Source: Solea solea
Lineage: Eukaryota > Chordata > Actinopteri > Pleuronectiformes > Soleidae
Length of the DNA stretch: 64,000 nucleotides
Reading direction: 5' to 3'
Assembly: GCF_958295425.1 (NCBI RefSeq)
Contig: NC_081145.1
Span: 27,355,889 to 27,419,888 of the forward strand
Positions 13,401 through 21,232 of the stretch are shown piece after piece. The translations under genes were made by a program, and so were the position numbers. The notes beneath the pieces were generated by a model. The model was given only the letters and a program-made list of their open reading frames with translations. It searched no databases and had not been told where the DNA came from. Numbering within the stretch: the stretch's first letter is position 1; each line of letters starts with the position of its first letter.

Positions 13401-16400
13401 TCTGTTTTCTTCTAACTGGGAACAAAATGTACTAAATTGAATCATGTCAGATTGAAGACGAGCTGGAATTACTGTAGTGACTGAGACGATTAACTCTTCA
13501 GGAAAATGTTTCCTGATCTTATAAATAAATTAGAAGCTACTTTTTCCATAGACTTCCATTTAAACGGAGTACTTTTGCAACCAGTTATGTCACCCCCTGG
13601 TGGCTATTCTGTATATTCTTACTCCCTGTTAGAAAATGGAAATTTGTTAAAATGCATGCATGGACGTGAGAAGTGAGAAACTCATTGCCTGGACTCTAGA
13701 ATTTAACTATTTCAACCAACGCCAACCGTCGCCCCCTGGTGGTTAATCTGTGACTACATTTTCAGTGACCGATGGATGAGTCTTTTAAATGCAAAGTTGA
13801 GGGTTCGATTCCTGCCTCCGTTAGTCTACACTCGTCTATACTTCACGTCTCCTCACGGTGTTTACGGCGGGATCAGAGATGCTCCATCCACGTTTGATAC
13901 ATAGACTTTATGACCTTTGTTCTCTATGTTGTGAATGAATAGAGAAATCCTGCTCTTCTTCAGTTAGACAGATATCGTGGCCTCGCAATATGTTGATTAT
14001 CGCAGAATCGCTGTATCGAGATATTACTGGCGTCGTGGACCATGTATCGTAGGGACCCTGTGATTCCCACCCTTCGTCTACATGCTGATGAGTGAATGGT
14101 TTAATGGTTAAAAACTGTAAAGTGTAAAGCAGCGTTGCTAAATAAAGGTGCATCTAAAATGAAGAGACTTATGTGAACTCCAGGAGAAAGTGATAAAGTT
14201 GTGTCAACACCAGCGTTTTTATCTGATAGAAAAGAAAAGGAATGTCCTTCCAGTGTCTGTTTATCGCTCACGTTGATATTTTAACATCACATTTTGCTGC
14301 GGGCAGCTTTTTTCGGTGTGTGTGTGTGTGTGTGTGTGTGTAGATTAGAGGCATTATCCCCCAGATTCTGCCAACCTCATCACACACAGTTGTGCAAATT
14401 GCCTCATTAACGTTATCAGACTCGGCTGTGGCGTTGAGATTAAATCTGGAATATTGCAAAGTGAGCACTTTTGCTCTCACTCTGACACCGAATCCTCCAG
14501 CTCAACTGGTTGAACTTCCCTCCTCTCGAACATTAGAGGCTGGTTTTTAATCGAGAAACATTATTCTAAAGATATCACAGGCTTAATCTGGCATTGATTT
14601 CATGAAGGTGAGGCTTTAACTTAAGTGGCTAAAATCACTTCTATTTTTTTTTTTATGTCTACGCTACGTTAAACACCAATCGATTGGCAACCAAGGCTGT
14701 CTCTTGTGGTCCATTTTAACTGGAAATGTCTCCATCATGCAACAAAACTTCAACTTGAACCTTTAACAGTTGACGAGGGTCAGGAGAAAACGACCAAATC
14801 CCTTTAAAGGGATGGATTAAAAGTCACTGACGATCAGTGAAGTGAATGTTACCTTTAAATATGAAAATGACTTTCAAGTTTAATTCCTCATGTCCTCACC
14901 CTCTTAGAGTTTTATAATCTGGTGCGTTCGCTTCCCATTAACAAAGATTTAGGGTGGGGGGGGTTTAGTGAGCCCCTTGAATAATAAGCGGATTAACTAA
15001 GACTCAGTGAGCGTGGGTGGTTCCCTGTGACTTAAACTGATGTTTGCTGCTGCTCATTTGCATCTCGCAGCGTGGTGGCGTCGCTTTCTGCACTCATTTA
15101 ATGGTTCAGCTGTTTACAGGAGAGATGGGGGGTGATTGTTATGAAGGATTATCACACGTGTTCAGAGAAACAGGTGAAACGGGAACAACGGCTGAAGAAG
15201 AAGCTTTGTGTTGTGGCTTACGTGAGCACAACGTGTCACAGAATGCAGTAAATCCATGGTTTTTTTCTCATGATGGAGGAAAAGGTGCCGTAGCATAAAA
15301 GATTATTATAGGATTAGCTGCGTAGACTTTAGGGACGTTTAAAACCAGGATTATCTTTGACGGAAAGTGTTTTTATTGTGGTAACTTCAAATCCTCTGAG
15401 GTCCGCACTCAAAACCTCTGGTCAGCGCACATGACCAGTGTCAATAACAATAATCAGTTTGGATTAATAATCTGTCCACACCTGTCGTACATGTACATGA
15501 AGTGCTTCATTATCTGTCAACATAAATAACACAATACACACATTTTACACATGTGTATGTACGTATATACATATAAATTTATGTATGTGTATATATATAT
15601 ATATACATATATTCATATATATGTATATATATATATAAACATATTCATATATATGTTTTTATTTTATTTGTGTTAATTAAAATGATCCATGTGAACTTTG
15701 AATTGTGACACTGTATTTCCAAATTTCACAAATTCAATCAGATTTATAAAATAATTCAGTTTTTGCTCAGGTGTTTTTTTTATGGAAGAATATTAGGACC
15801 ACATGTAAGAAAAATAAATAAAACAGCATGAATACTAATAAATACTGACTTTTCTCAGAATTCTGAGAGAAAAGTCCGAATTGTGAGATTAAAGAAAAAG
15901 TCAGAATTGTGAGATTAAAGTCTGATTAAAGTCAGAATTCTGAGAAAAAAGTTAGAATACTTCGATTAAAGTCAGAATTCTAAGAATACTTTTCTTACCG
16001 CCTCTGTTTATATGTTTTAACATAGTAATGGGAAAGAAAGCAGCCTAAATTCTCTGTTTTCTAAGGCAGGGGTGTCAAACATACGGCCCACAGGTCAGAA
16101 CTGGTCTGCCATAGGGTCCAATCCGGCCCATGGGAGGATCACTTCACACGATCAAATCATACTGCTAAATCCTCTATTTCTCAGATCCAGATACCTGCAC
16201 ACACACACACACACACTTTTCTTCTTTTTACTTTAAATGGTAAATGTTGTTGTTGTTCATCATATGGTTCCAATCTTTCTGGTTTCTGTCCGAGTTTAAG
16301 GCTATTTTTTGTTTGTTTGTGCTTTTGTCTAAATTCACGCTTGAGTTTGTCAGTGTCTCTTTTTCTCCTTTCTCGTTCCCAAGGACGTCAACCAGTCGTT

Positions 16401-19400
16401 AGAGAAGAGGAAGCTTCAAGGCTGAAGCTTCTCACACACACACACACACACACACACACTGTTCACTGCTGCTGTTATTGATTAGCACACAGCTACACAC
16501 GTAGCATTCCACTGCTAAGCACCTCTCCTTTGTTTCCATTTAGCGCTCCGTTAGCGCGCGGCGGGAGATTGATAATTACGTAGTTCACACCGGGGCCGGA
16601 TGTGGATCCGAGGCCAGCGGTGATGAATATTCCCGGGGAGGCGTTTGGTTCTCTGGGGGACGCTCGTCCACAGCCAGAGTTACCTGGGTGTCTTTTATTA
16701 ATGACTCACTTAGTTCTGCTTTATTTGGCCGCGGTCGGTGAACAACGCTGAGAAAACGCTCTGTTCCCACTTCTTTTTAAAGATGACTTCAATATTTCTT
16801 TAAACCCTTTTCTTTTTTTCTTTTTCTACAGTTTGTTCTCATTTGGTTTGGTTCTTCTTCACAGACTCTGCTAATCAAAGAGGAAGTGGAAGTTTAAAAT
16901 GATAGTTCAGACTGACTCTGGTGGTATTTTAGCATTGTTAGCTCACAGTGTGACACATTTACAAAGTGTCTTTCAACACTTTGTAAATGTTCAGTTTTCC
17001 TCAGTGTTTACATTCTAGTTAAAGTTGTTTCTTTGCAGAGGTGGGAGGAGTAACTGAAATATTCTACTCAAGTAAAAGTACCACACTTATTTTGATCAAA
17101 TTTACCAGTAAAAGTACTCTTCTAAACATGTACCTTTTTAATTAAAGACAAAACTTTACAAATTAAAGTGCTGACAAAATAAAATATGTAAACTCATGTA
17201 TCAATCAAAATGGGTCAAAGGTCACAAATGCTCAAACTTTCTCACTCACTTAGGGACCTTAATTAATTCACCTGTCATCATTCATTCACCCGTCCTCATC
17301 ATTCACTCACCTGTCCTCATCATTCACCTGTCATCATCCTGTCCTCATCACTCACCTGTCCTCATCATTCACCTGTCCTCATTATTCACCTGCCTCATTA
17401 TTCACCTGTCCTCATCATTCATTCACCTGTCCTCATCCTGTCCTCATCATTCACCCGTCCTCATCCTGTCCTCATCATTCACCTGTCCTCATCCTGTCCT
17501 CATCATTCACCTGTCCTCATCCTGTCCTCGTCATTCACCTGTCCTCTTTATTCACCTGTCCTCGTCATTCACCTGTGCTCATCATTCACCTGTCCTCATC
17601 ATTCATTCACCTGTCCTCATCATTTGATCGTCCTCATCCTGTCCTCATCATTCACCCGTCTTCATCCTGTCCTCGCCATTCACCTGTCCTCATCCTGTCC
17701 TCATCATTCACCTGTCCTCATCATTCACCTGTCCTCATCCTGTCCTCGTCATTCACCTGTGCTCATCATTCACCTGTCCTCATCATTCACCTGTCCTCAT
17801 TATTCACTGCCAAAGTTTCTGGTGCGTGAATTATTATTATTATTTTAATTTTAATTAACTTAACTAACTGAATGAAAATACGATCTTAAAAATAAGATAC
17901 TTTTACTTGAGAAGAATATTTCAGTTACTCTTTTCACCTCTGACAAAAACCAAGAGTTTTTGTCTAAGTTTTCTCTTTTCCTGGTGAACAGAACCTTCCA
18001 CGTGTATGATGTCAGAGTGGATCAGCTGGTCGGCGTGCAGCGTGTCCTGTGGGATGGGCATGAGGTCCAGGGAGCGATACGTCAAACAGTATCCAGAGGA
18101 CGGATCACTCTGCCAGCTGCAGACCGAGGAGACGGAGAAGTGTGTCGTCAACGATGAATGCTGTGAGTTCCAGTTTCTGCTCCGAACGTGCGATTCTGTG
18201 TCTCTTTTCACGCGTAAACTGAACCCCTGACGTCGCCCACAGCTCCCAGCAGCTGTGTGGTGACGGAGTGGGCCGAGTGGGATCCCTGCAGCGTCACCTG
18301 TGGACTCGGCATGAGGAGACGCGAGCGCATGGTGAAGATGCCTCCCATCGATGGATCCATGTGTAAAACAGAGGTGGCGGAGGTGGAGAAGTGCATGATG
18401 CCGGAATGCCGTGAGTCGACAAGTCGCTGTGTGTGTGTGTGTGTGTGTTCACTGATAATTAAATCGTCCACACATTGACAGATCTGTACGTGTGTGTGTG
18501 TGTGTGTGTGCAGACACCATCCCGTGCATGCTGTCTCCGTGGTCAGACTGGAGCGCGTGCAGTGTGACGTGCGGTCGCGGCATTCGAACACGTCAGAGGA
18601 TGTTGAAGTCCGATCCGGCGGAGTGCACCGAGGAGCTGGAGCAGACGGAGAAGTGCATGCTGCCCGAGTGTCGTGAGTACAAAAAAATCACTGCTGTTCA
18701 CCTCAATTTCTACAATTTCATCATCAAAGATGTCTAAATAATGAACAAATACTGGTAAAATACAATTAGAACAGCTACATGTTCACAGTCTTTACTGTTA
18801 CTCATCTAAAGAAATCAAAATATACATTATTATCAAGTCAGAAACCTTGGCGATATTATCGAGAGAAAAGAAGAAGAGAAACTCGAACAGTTCACGCAAC
18901 GAGACAAACATTCGGCTTCAGTGGTGAGACAGAAAAAAGGACAGGTGCAGCATATCTGCCTAGACAGGTTGTGGTGAAAGGAAAAAATGGGGGAAAGAGG
19001 TAGAGACAGAAGAGAGAGACCAGGAGCAGAAATACAACAATTGTGTTCAGTTCTAGGTTCAGTTATGATATTTTTATAGTACTACAATGTCATTTATATA
19101 AATAACAACATCTAGTACTACTACTAATAATAATAATGATAATAGACTCACAACTGGATCAAGGAATTGAAAGTGATGTCCTTATCGTCACATAAATTAT
19201 TTACAATCAATTTATCATGTATAGTGGATGTTTAAGATATTTAACCCTTAGAACACAGAGATTACAACAAAAAATAAAAGAGAAAATGGTCTAACTTTGT
19301 GACTCCTGCACAATTATTGCTACTTTATAGCAATATGTCCATATGTCCAGGATGTCCATATAAGGAGTTGTGTTATTCCCACGGCAAATGACCTTGGGTG

Positions 19401-21232
19401 CACCTGCGGCACTAAGGGTTAACTTCATCTCACACTGTACTTCTTAAAATCATATTATATTAATGCATGCTTTTCATATCACTGCTATCTCTGTTATTAA
19501 TGTACTTTGTCTCTTTATCTATCAATTCTTCAAAAGGCAACATTTTACTCTCTCACACACACACGAGGTGTTTATCTTTGGTTGAAGTTCACGTTTATTG
19601 TGAGGTGATGTTAATGACTTCATGAGTTTGTTCCTGCATCACATTCACGTGCGATAATAAAACAAAACTCATGATTGACACCGGCTTTTAATCCAGCACA
19701 ATTTAAAGGTAAACGGCACCATCTAGTGGTCAAAGCTTGTCGGTCAATAATATTATGAAAACAACTCACAGTGACTCTCTGAATAAAATATATGCCTCTG
19801 AAAAACATTCAGAGGCATATAGGGGGATTGGACCACTTGTGGATGAATTAGTTTGATAAAACAGATTTTCATAATCCTAATCCCAACAAATTAACCAAAA
19901 AATGGAAACATATAAAACAATAAAACAACTTTCCAGAAATGTATCTGCTTGAATCACATTTATGACAAGATTGGGATAGAATATTTACAGATTAGCATAT
20001 ATTACAGATTATTCCTCTCTCTCTCTGTGCAGCCGTGGACTGCATGGTCTCGGACTGGTCCGACTGGTCCGAGTGCAACAAGTCCTGCGGTAAGGGACAC
20101 ATCATCCGGACCCGCATGGTCAAGCTGGAGCCGCAGTTCGGAGGCGGCGTGTGTCCCGAGACCATCCAGAGGAAGAAGTGCAAGATCAGGAAGTGCCGGA
20201 CGAAAGCCAAGGAGGAGAGAGGAGGACGGGGAGGAGACGGAGGAAGGGGAGGAGATGGAGGAGGAATGAGGAGACGGCGAGGAAAGCAGGGCAAAGAAGC
20301 AGCGCTGGAGGAACAAAAAGGTTTTTGACATTATTATTGTTCAAGAAGAAGAAGTTTTAAATCAATTTAGACAAAAAAAACCCCACATAATTTCATTGGA
20401 GATTAAAATTCAGAATTCTGACTTTTTTAAAGAATAAAGTCAGAATTTCTGACCTGAACAAATTGCATAAAATTGGTTTCAGGTAAAGGTTTTCCTGACT
20501 GGCTCCAATCAGTTTGTCCTTGTGTCTCCACTGGCAGCCATGTTAGTGTGTTATTCAGATTAGAATAGATTTGATTAGATTAGATTTGATTCAATTCCAT
20601 GAGACTAGATAAAATGGATCAGATTAGACCAGACTACACTAGTAGATTAAATTTGTAGATTAAATTGCATGTGATTGGATCAGATTAGATTTGACTCAGT
20701 TTGTTCAGGTTTGATTTAGCTAGACTAGATTTCACTAGTTTAGACTATATTAGCTAGGATCGGAGTAGATTAATTTAGATTATATTATATTATATTATAT
20801 TATATTAGATTAGATTAGATTCAATAAAACAACATTAGATTTGATTACATGAGACTCGATTAGGTGATCAGATTAGATTAGATCAGATTTTATTTTATTT
20901 GGTTCCATGAAACGAGATTAGATTAGATTAGCTCAGATCTGATTCCATGAGACTAGATTAGATCAAAATAGATTAGAATAAACTAGATTTGATTTTATTA
21001 TGTGAGACCAGATTAGATTAGATTATATTAAATCAGATTTTTTCACTTTTTTATGAAACATTCCATTCCAGGCTGCAGGATGCATCCATGGAGCAGCTGG
21101 TCGGACTGTTCCAAACCATGCGGCGGGGGGGTCCAAGAGCATTTCATGATGGTGAGGAAGCGGTCGAAGGGCCCAGCGTCCAGCTGTAAGGAGCGGAGGG
21201 AGATCCGTGCCTGTAACGTTCATCCCTGCTAG
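2636..21232 (+). CDS. SPON1: SPON1 (F-spondin), 3' part: end of spondin domain plus six TSR domains, ten exons
   Basis: F-spondin is a secreted extracellular-matrix glycoprotein known for roles in floor-plate axon guidance and binding to APP and ApoE receptors. Exons, all with GT-AG borders: 2636-2700, 4925-5126, 8970-9110, 10023-10098, 12567-12749, 17992-18162, 18243-18410, 18514-18672, 20033-20320, 21072-21232. Joined, they give 537 residues: the end of the spondin domain and a linker, then six TSRs, ending NVHPC-stop exactly as vertebrate F-spondin ends. Each TSR has six cysteines and a WxxWxxC motif. The human protein is about 807 residues, so the signal peptide, reeler domain and first part of the spondin domain are off the left edge. 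Reading phase is consistent across all nine introns. No frameshift or internal stop was seen. Whether this is teleost paralogue a or b cannot be decided here. Confidence 0.95.
2788..3130 (-). mobile_element. Non-LTR retrotransposon 3' end (antisense copy A)
   Basis: On the minus strand it resembles the C-terminal end of a teleost LINE reverse-transcriptase ORF and its 3' end: a stretch that in intact copies reads like 'RLPGEVFRARPTGRRPRGRP' followed by a conserved tail. The + strand shows 'ctgcttatctaggatcagg', 'aggaactcctccctacaaag' and 'cccggatgactgagctt', which also occur in altered form in copy B (5349-5602). The coding frame is broken. Clade assignment is uncertain. Confidence 0.6.
3336..3660 (+). 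pseudogene. Relic of a DDE-type DNA transposase (IS3EU/integrase-like), N-terminal part
   Basis: A 100-codon open stretch at 3336-3638 contains SISTLKRLCWFFRRINHTNL, EEVAAFIQNEI and DTIRQLIN. This matches the remembered N-terminal helix-turn-helix region of fish and cnidarian integrase-core transposases, in which 'ISLRTLKR' precedes 'LEEV...ELxxxGxxxGYRWMH' and 'LLDPEGV'. Just past the stop, the frame continues as LDPVGV, so the stop breaks the old gene. The catalytic core is missing. A local block of 'cctgcaggagcacctgcagg' repeats replaces the usual GYRWMH part. Confidence 0.5.
3727..3915 (+). repeat. T-rich tandem repeat, about four units
   Basis: Units of about 45-50 bp with the core 'cctgacttttttagttttt', then 'ctcgtgccagat' and a T run. 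The reverse complement of the core (aaaaagtcagg) is also at about 3280-3292, on the other side of the transposase relic. Confidence 0.75.
4285..4489. repeat. Two (CA)n microsatellites
   Basis: CA tracts at about 4285-4328 (interrupted by CG) and 4454-4489 (uninterrupted), separated by AT-rich sequence. Confidence 0.85.
4925..5126 (+). CDS. SPON1: SPON1 exon: spondin domain, central part
   Basis: The acceptor is gcattcaccag and the donor is gtaacg. The 202-nt exon encodes RAAPSAEFSVDRTRHLMSFL, then a segment with GPSPDWNVGLSGEDLCTKDC, GWVQRLVTDLIPWDAGTDNG and VTYE. This is the most conserved block of the spondin fold. It is among the easiest F-spondin matches in the window. Confidence 0.95.
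5349..5602 (-). mobile_element. Non-LTR retrotransposon 3' end (antisense copy B)
   Basis: Same family as copy A. The minus strand reads MFRAHPTGDEAPGEDPGL and neighbouring strings that resemble LINE ORF C-termini. A 20-bp unit around 'gcgtccaggaggcctcctga' is tandemly duplicated (about 5501-5540). The coding frame is disrupted. Confidence 0.6.
6327..6468. repeat. Two (CA)n microsatellites
   Basis: CA tracts at 6327-6347 and 6445-6468. Confidence 0.85.
6800..6916. mobile_element. Short inverted-repeat element (MITE-like), 117 bp
   Basis: The ends are 27-bp inverted repeats with one mismatch: the left begins tgcgttccattttacgtcgg and the right ends acgtaaaacggaacgca. The internal part is only about 63 bp and has no coding capacity. 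No convincing target-site duplication was seen, so the superfamily is not assigned. Confidence 0.65.
7265..7500 (+). repeat. 'gctgcaactaac' dispersed repeat, copy 1
   Basis: The run 'agggctacaactaacca' ... 'gaaatgtcagaaaatgtta' ... 'cggtgtttcccaaacctcg' matches a common teleost repeat. Related copies: about 46600-46815 (opposite strand), 54243-54500 and 58915-59140. No coding potential. Confidence 0.55.
8970..9110 (+). CDS. SPON1: SPON1 exon: end of spondin domain and following linker
   Basis: The acceptor is cctttttcctcag-like (tttcctcag) and the donor is gtaaac. The 141-nt exon is phase 0-0 and encodes SPNKPTIPQEKIRPLTSLDH, PQSPFYDPEGGAITPVAKLV and VERIARK. In human F-spondin the equivalent is SPNKPTIPQEKIRPLTSLDH as well, so this segment is essentially invariant. 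Confidence 0.95.
9111..10022 (+). other. SPON1 intron
   Basis: A 0.9-kb AT-rich intron. About 9717-9755 has the 'gctaacgtgctagcatgtt' motif that also recurs near 33360-33480 and 59460-59650. Nothing else was recognised. Confidence 0.8.
10023..10098 (+). CDS. SPON1: SPON1 exon: acidic linker before TSR1
   Basis: The acceptor is tgcacag and the donor is gtacag. The 76-nt exon encodes GEQCNVVPDTIDDIVADIGQ then EEKER and one base. It corresponds to the GEQCNIVPDN...DDIVADLAPEEK linker of the mammalian protein. Confidence 0.93.
10099..12566 (+). other. SPON1 intron
   Basis: A 2.5-kb intron. A fragment at about 10714-10790 ('ggcgatctgtccagggtgtg') is the opposite strand of a common teleost repeat also at 46385-46560. 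About 11655-11725 looks like a worn tRNA-derived SINE head ('ggttgagcttggg' then 'ggttgtgggtcctagac'). 12005-12060 is CT-rich. No exon was seen. Confidence 0.75.
12567..12749 (+). CDS. SPON1: SPON1 exon: TSR1
   Basis: The acceptor is tctcctaaag and the donor is gtaaac. The 183-nt, phase 1-1 exon encodes one complete TSR with six cysteines: DDTPETCIYSAWSPWSACSS, ATCEKGRRMRQRMLKAQLDL and so on to CMGPGCSME. WSPWSAC is a C-mannosylation-type motif. CSSATC fits the O-fucose consensus C-X2-3-S/T-C. The donor is followed directly by a (CA)n tract. Confidence 0.95.
12754..12773. repeat. (CA)10 tract at the TSR1 donor
   Basis: It starts four bases into the intron, after gtaa. CA-rich intronic elements are established binding sites of hnRNP L and can enhance or repress the adjacent exon. 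A role here is inferred only from position. Confidence 0.8.
13090..13265. repeat. CCCTAA-rich 'gtcctcac' interspersed repeat, copy 2
   Basis: Contains 'gtgaggaccctcatagac', 'agccccttaccttaacctta' and 'ctggtcctcacaaag', in the same order as the other copies. Confidence 0.55.
13750..13830 (+). mobile_element. Truncated tRNA-derived SINE fragment
   Basis: It includes 'gttgagggttcgattcctgc', a good polymerase III B box (GGTTCGATTCC), followed by 'ctccgttagtctaca', as in known teleost tRNA-derived SINEs. The A box is not clear and no cloverleaf can be drawn, so this is not called a tRNA. Confidence 0.45.
14316..14341. repeat. (GT)n microsatellite
   Basis: Thirteen GT units in an intron. Confidence 0.85.
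15565..15660. repeat. AT-rich imperfect (TA)n region
   Basis: Runs of tatata interrupted by catat and gtata. Low complexity. Confidence 0.8.
16433..16459. repeat. (CA)n microsatellite
   Basis: It follows a small hairpin made of gaagcttca and tgaagcttc around 16409-16431. A shorter CA tract is at 16199-16216. Confidence 0.8.
16955..16990. repeat. Perfect 14-bp hairpin
   Basis: The arms acatttacaaagtg (16955-16968) and cactttgtaaatgt (16977-16990) are exact reverse complements around an 8-nt loop. It lies 45 bp before the foldback element. Confidence 0.85.
17036..17942. mobile_element. Foldback element with terminal inverted repeats and minisatellite core
   Basis: The left end (17036-17080) and right end (17942 back to 17898) match as a 45-bp inverted repeat with four mismatches, starting cagaggtg and including agtaactgaaatattct and ctcaagtaaaagta. 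The core is a tandem repeat. There is no transposase ORF. An exact target-site duplication was not found, so the superfamily is open. The 'ctcaagtaaaagta' termini are common in teleost non-autonomous DNA elements. The right end lies 49 bp before the TSR2 exon. Confidence 0.75.
17256..17812 (+). repeat. Minisatellite with 'cattcacctgtcctcat' units
   Basis: About 550 bp of alternating 17-bp (tcattcacctgtcctca) and 11-bp (tcctgtcctca) units with sporadic changes. It is purely C/T/A-rich on this strand, with few G. Frames through it read as Ser/His/Ile-rich repeats and are not genes. Confidence 0.9.
17992..18162 (+). CDS. SPON1: SPON1 exon: TSR2
   Basis: The acceptor is ctggtgaacag after a T/C tract (17958-17980). 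The donor is gtgagt. The 171-nt phase 1-1 exon encodes EPSTCMMSEWISWSACSVSC, GMGMRSRERYVKQYPEDGSL and then to VVNDEC. There are six cysteines. CSVSC fits the O-fucose motif. Confidence 0.95.
18243..18410 (+). CDS. SPON1: SPON1 exon: TSR3
   Basis: The acceptor is cgcccacag and the donor is gtgagt. The 168-nt phase 1-1 exon encodes SPSSCVVTEWAEWDPCSVTC, GLGMRRRERMVKMPPIDGSM and so on to EKCMMPEC. There are six cysteines. It is separated from TSR2 by an 80-nt intron (18163-18242), near the minimum size for vertebrate introns. Confidence 0.95.
18411..18513 (+). promoter_or_regulatory. 103-nt intron with two (TG)n tracts before the TSR4 exon
   Basis: TG tracts occupy 18428-18449 and 18491-18510. 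The second runs directly into the acceptor CAG (18511-18513), so there is no ordinary polypyrimidine tract. UG repeats in RNA are established binding sites of TDP-43. In human CFTR, a UG tract at the exon 9 acceptor weakens exon inclusion. Regulation of the TSR4 exon here is inferred from this layout. Confidence 0.6.
18514..18672 (+). CDS. SPON1: SPON1 exon: TSR4
   Basis: The acceptor is tgtgtgcag and the donor is gtgagt. The 159-nt phase 1-1 exon encodes HTIPCMLSPWSDWSACSVTC, GRGIRTRQRMLKSDPAECTE and so on to EKCMLPEC. There are six cysteines. The loop before the fourth cysteine is shorter than in mammals (KSDPAEC here; the mammalian form, from memory, is KSLAELGDC). Confidence 0.94.
18673..20032 (+). 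other. SPON1 intron
   Basis: A 1.36-kb AT-rich intron. It contains a perfect hairpin at 19789-19821. The 3' end has a good CT tract (ctctctctctgtgcag). No exon was seen. Confidence 0.8.
19789..19821. repeat. Perfect 14-bp hairpin
   Basis: The arms tatatgcctctgaa (19789-19802) and ttcagaggcatata (19808-19821) are exact complements with a 5-nt loop. Confidence 0.85.
20033..20320 (+). CDS. SPON1: SPON1 exon: TSR5 plus Gly/Arg/Asp-rich linker
   Basis: The acceptor is ctctgtgcag and the donor is gttttt, a weaker match than the other donors. The 288-nt phase 1-1 exon encodes TSR5 (PVDCMVSDWSDWSECNKSCG, KGHIIRTRMVKLEPQFGGGV and so on to CKIRKC), then a 41-residue linker with GGRGGDGGRGGDGGGMRRRR. 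KGHIIRTRM matches the basic KGHVIRTRM segment of mammalian TSR5. The linker is longer than and unlike the mammalian one (33 residues by memory). The DNA of the linker is a purine-rich tract (about 20203-20320). Confidence 0.92.
20321..21071 (+). other. SPON1 last intron, mostly TTAGA-type repeat
   Basis: From about 20555 to 21042 the intron is a degenerate tandem array of 'gattagatta' with a longer unit containing 'gattccatgagactagatta'. The acceptor is ttccattccag. Confidence 0.85.
20555..21042 (+). repeat. TTAGA-type degenerate satellite, block 1
   Basis: AGATT/TTAGA pentamers mixed with a 'gattccatgagactagat' unit. Related blocks are at 23922-24008 and 25161-25570, and an inverted stretch is at 22226-22256. 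Confidence 0.85.
21072..21232 (+). CDS. SPON1: SPON1 last coding exon: TSR6 and stop
   Basis: It encodes GCRMHPWSSWSDCSKPCGGG, VQEHFMMVRKRSKGPASSCK and ERREIRACNVHPC, then TAG at 21230-21232. There are six cysteines. CSKPC lacks the Ser/Thr needed for O-fucose. The ending RACNVHPC is the known F-spondin C-terminus. Confidence 0.95.

Larger units (their letters stand above)
12750..17991 (+). other. SPON1 intron
   Basis: At 5.2 kb, this is the largest SPON1 intron in the window. It contains (CA)n at its first bases, a 'gtcctcac' repeat (about 13090-13265), a SINE box-B fragment (about 13750-13830), (GT)n (14316-14341), AT-rich DNA (15565-15660), 'tcagaattctga' repeats (15845-15990), (CA)n at 16199-16216 and 16433-16459, a hairpin (16955-16990) and a foldback element (17036-17942). 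No exon was seen. Confidence 0.8.

Noticed and set aside
13750..13830. A tRNA gene
   Set aside because: A good B box is present but no A box or cloverleaf. The flanks match SINE sequence.
17196..17848. Ser/His/Ile-rich + strand frames
   Set aside because: Translations of the minisatellite inside the foldback element, within a SPON1 intron.
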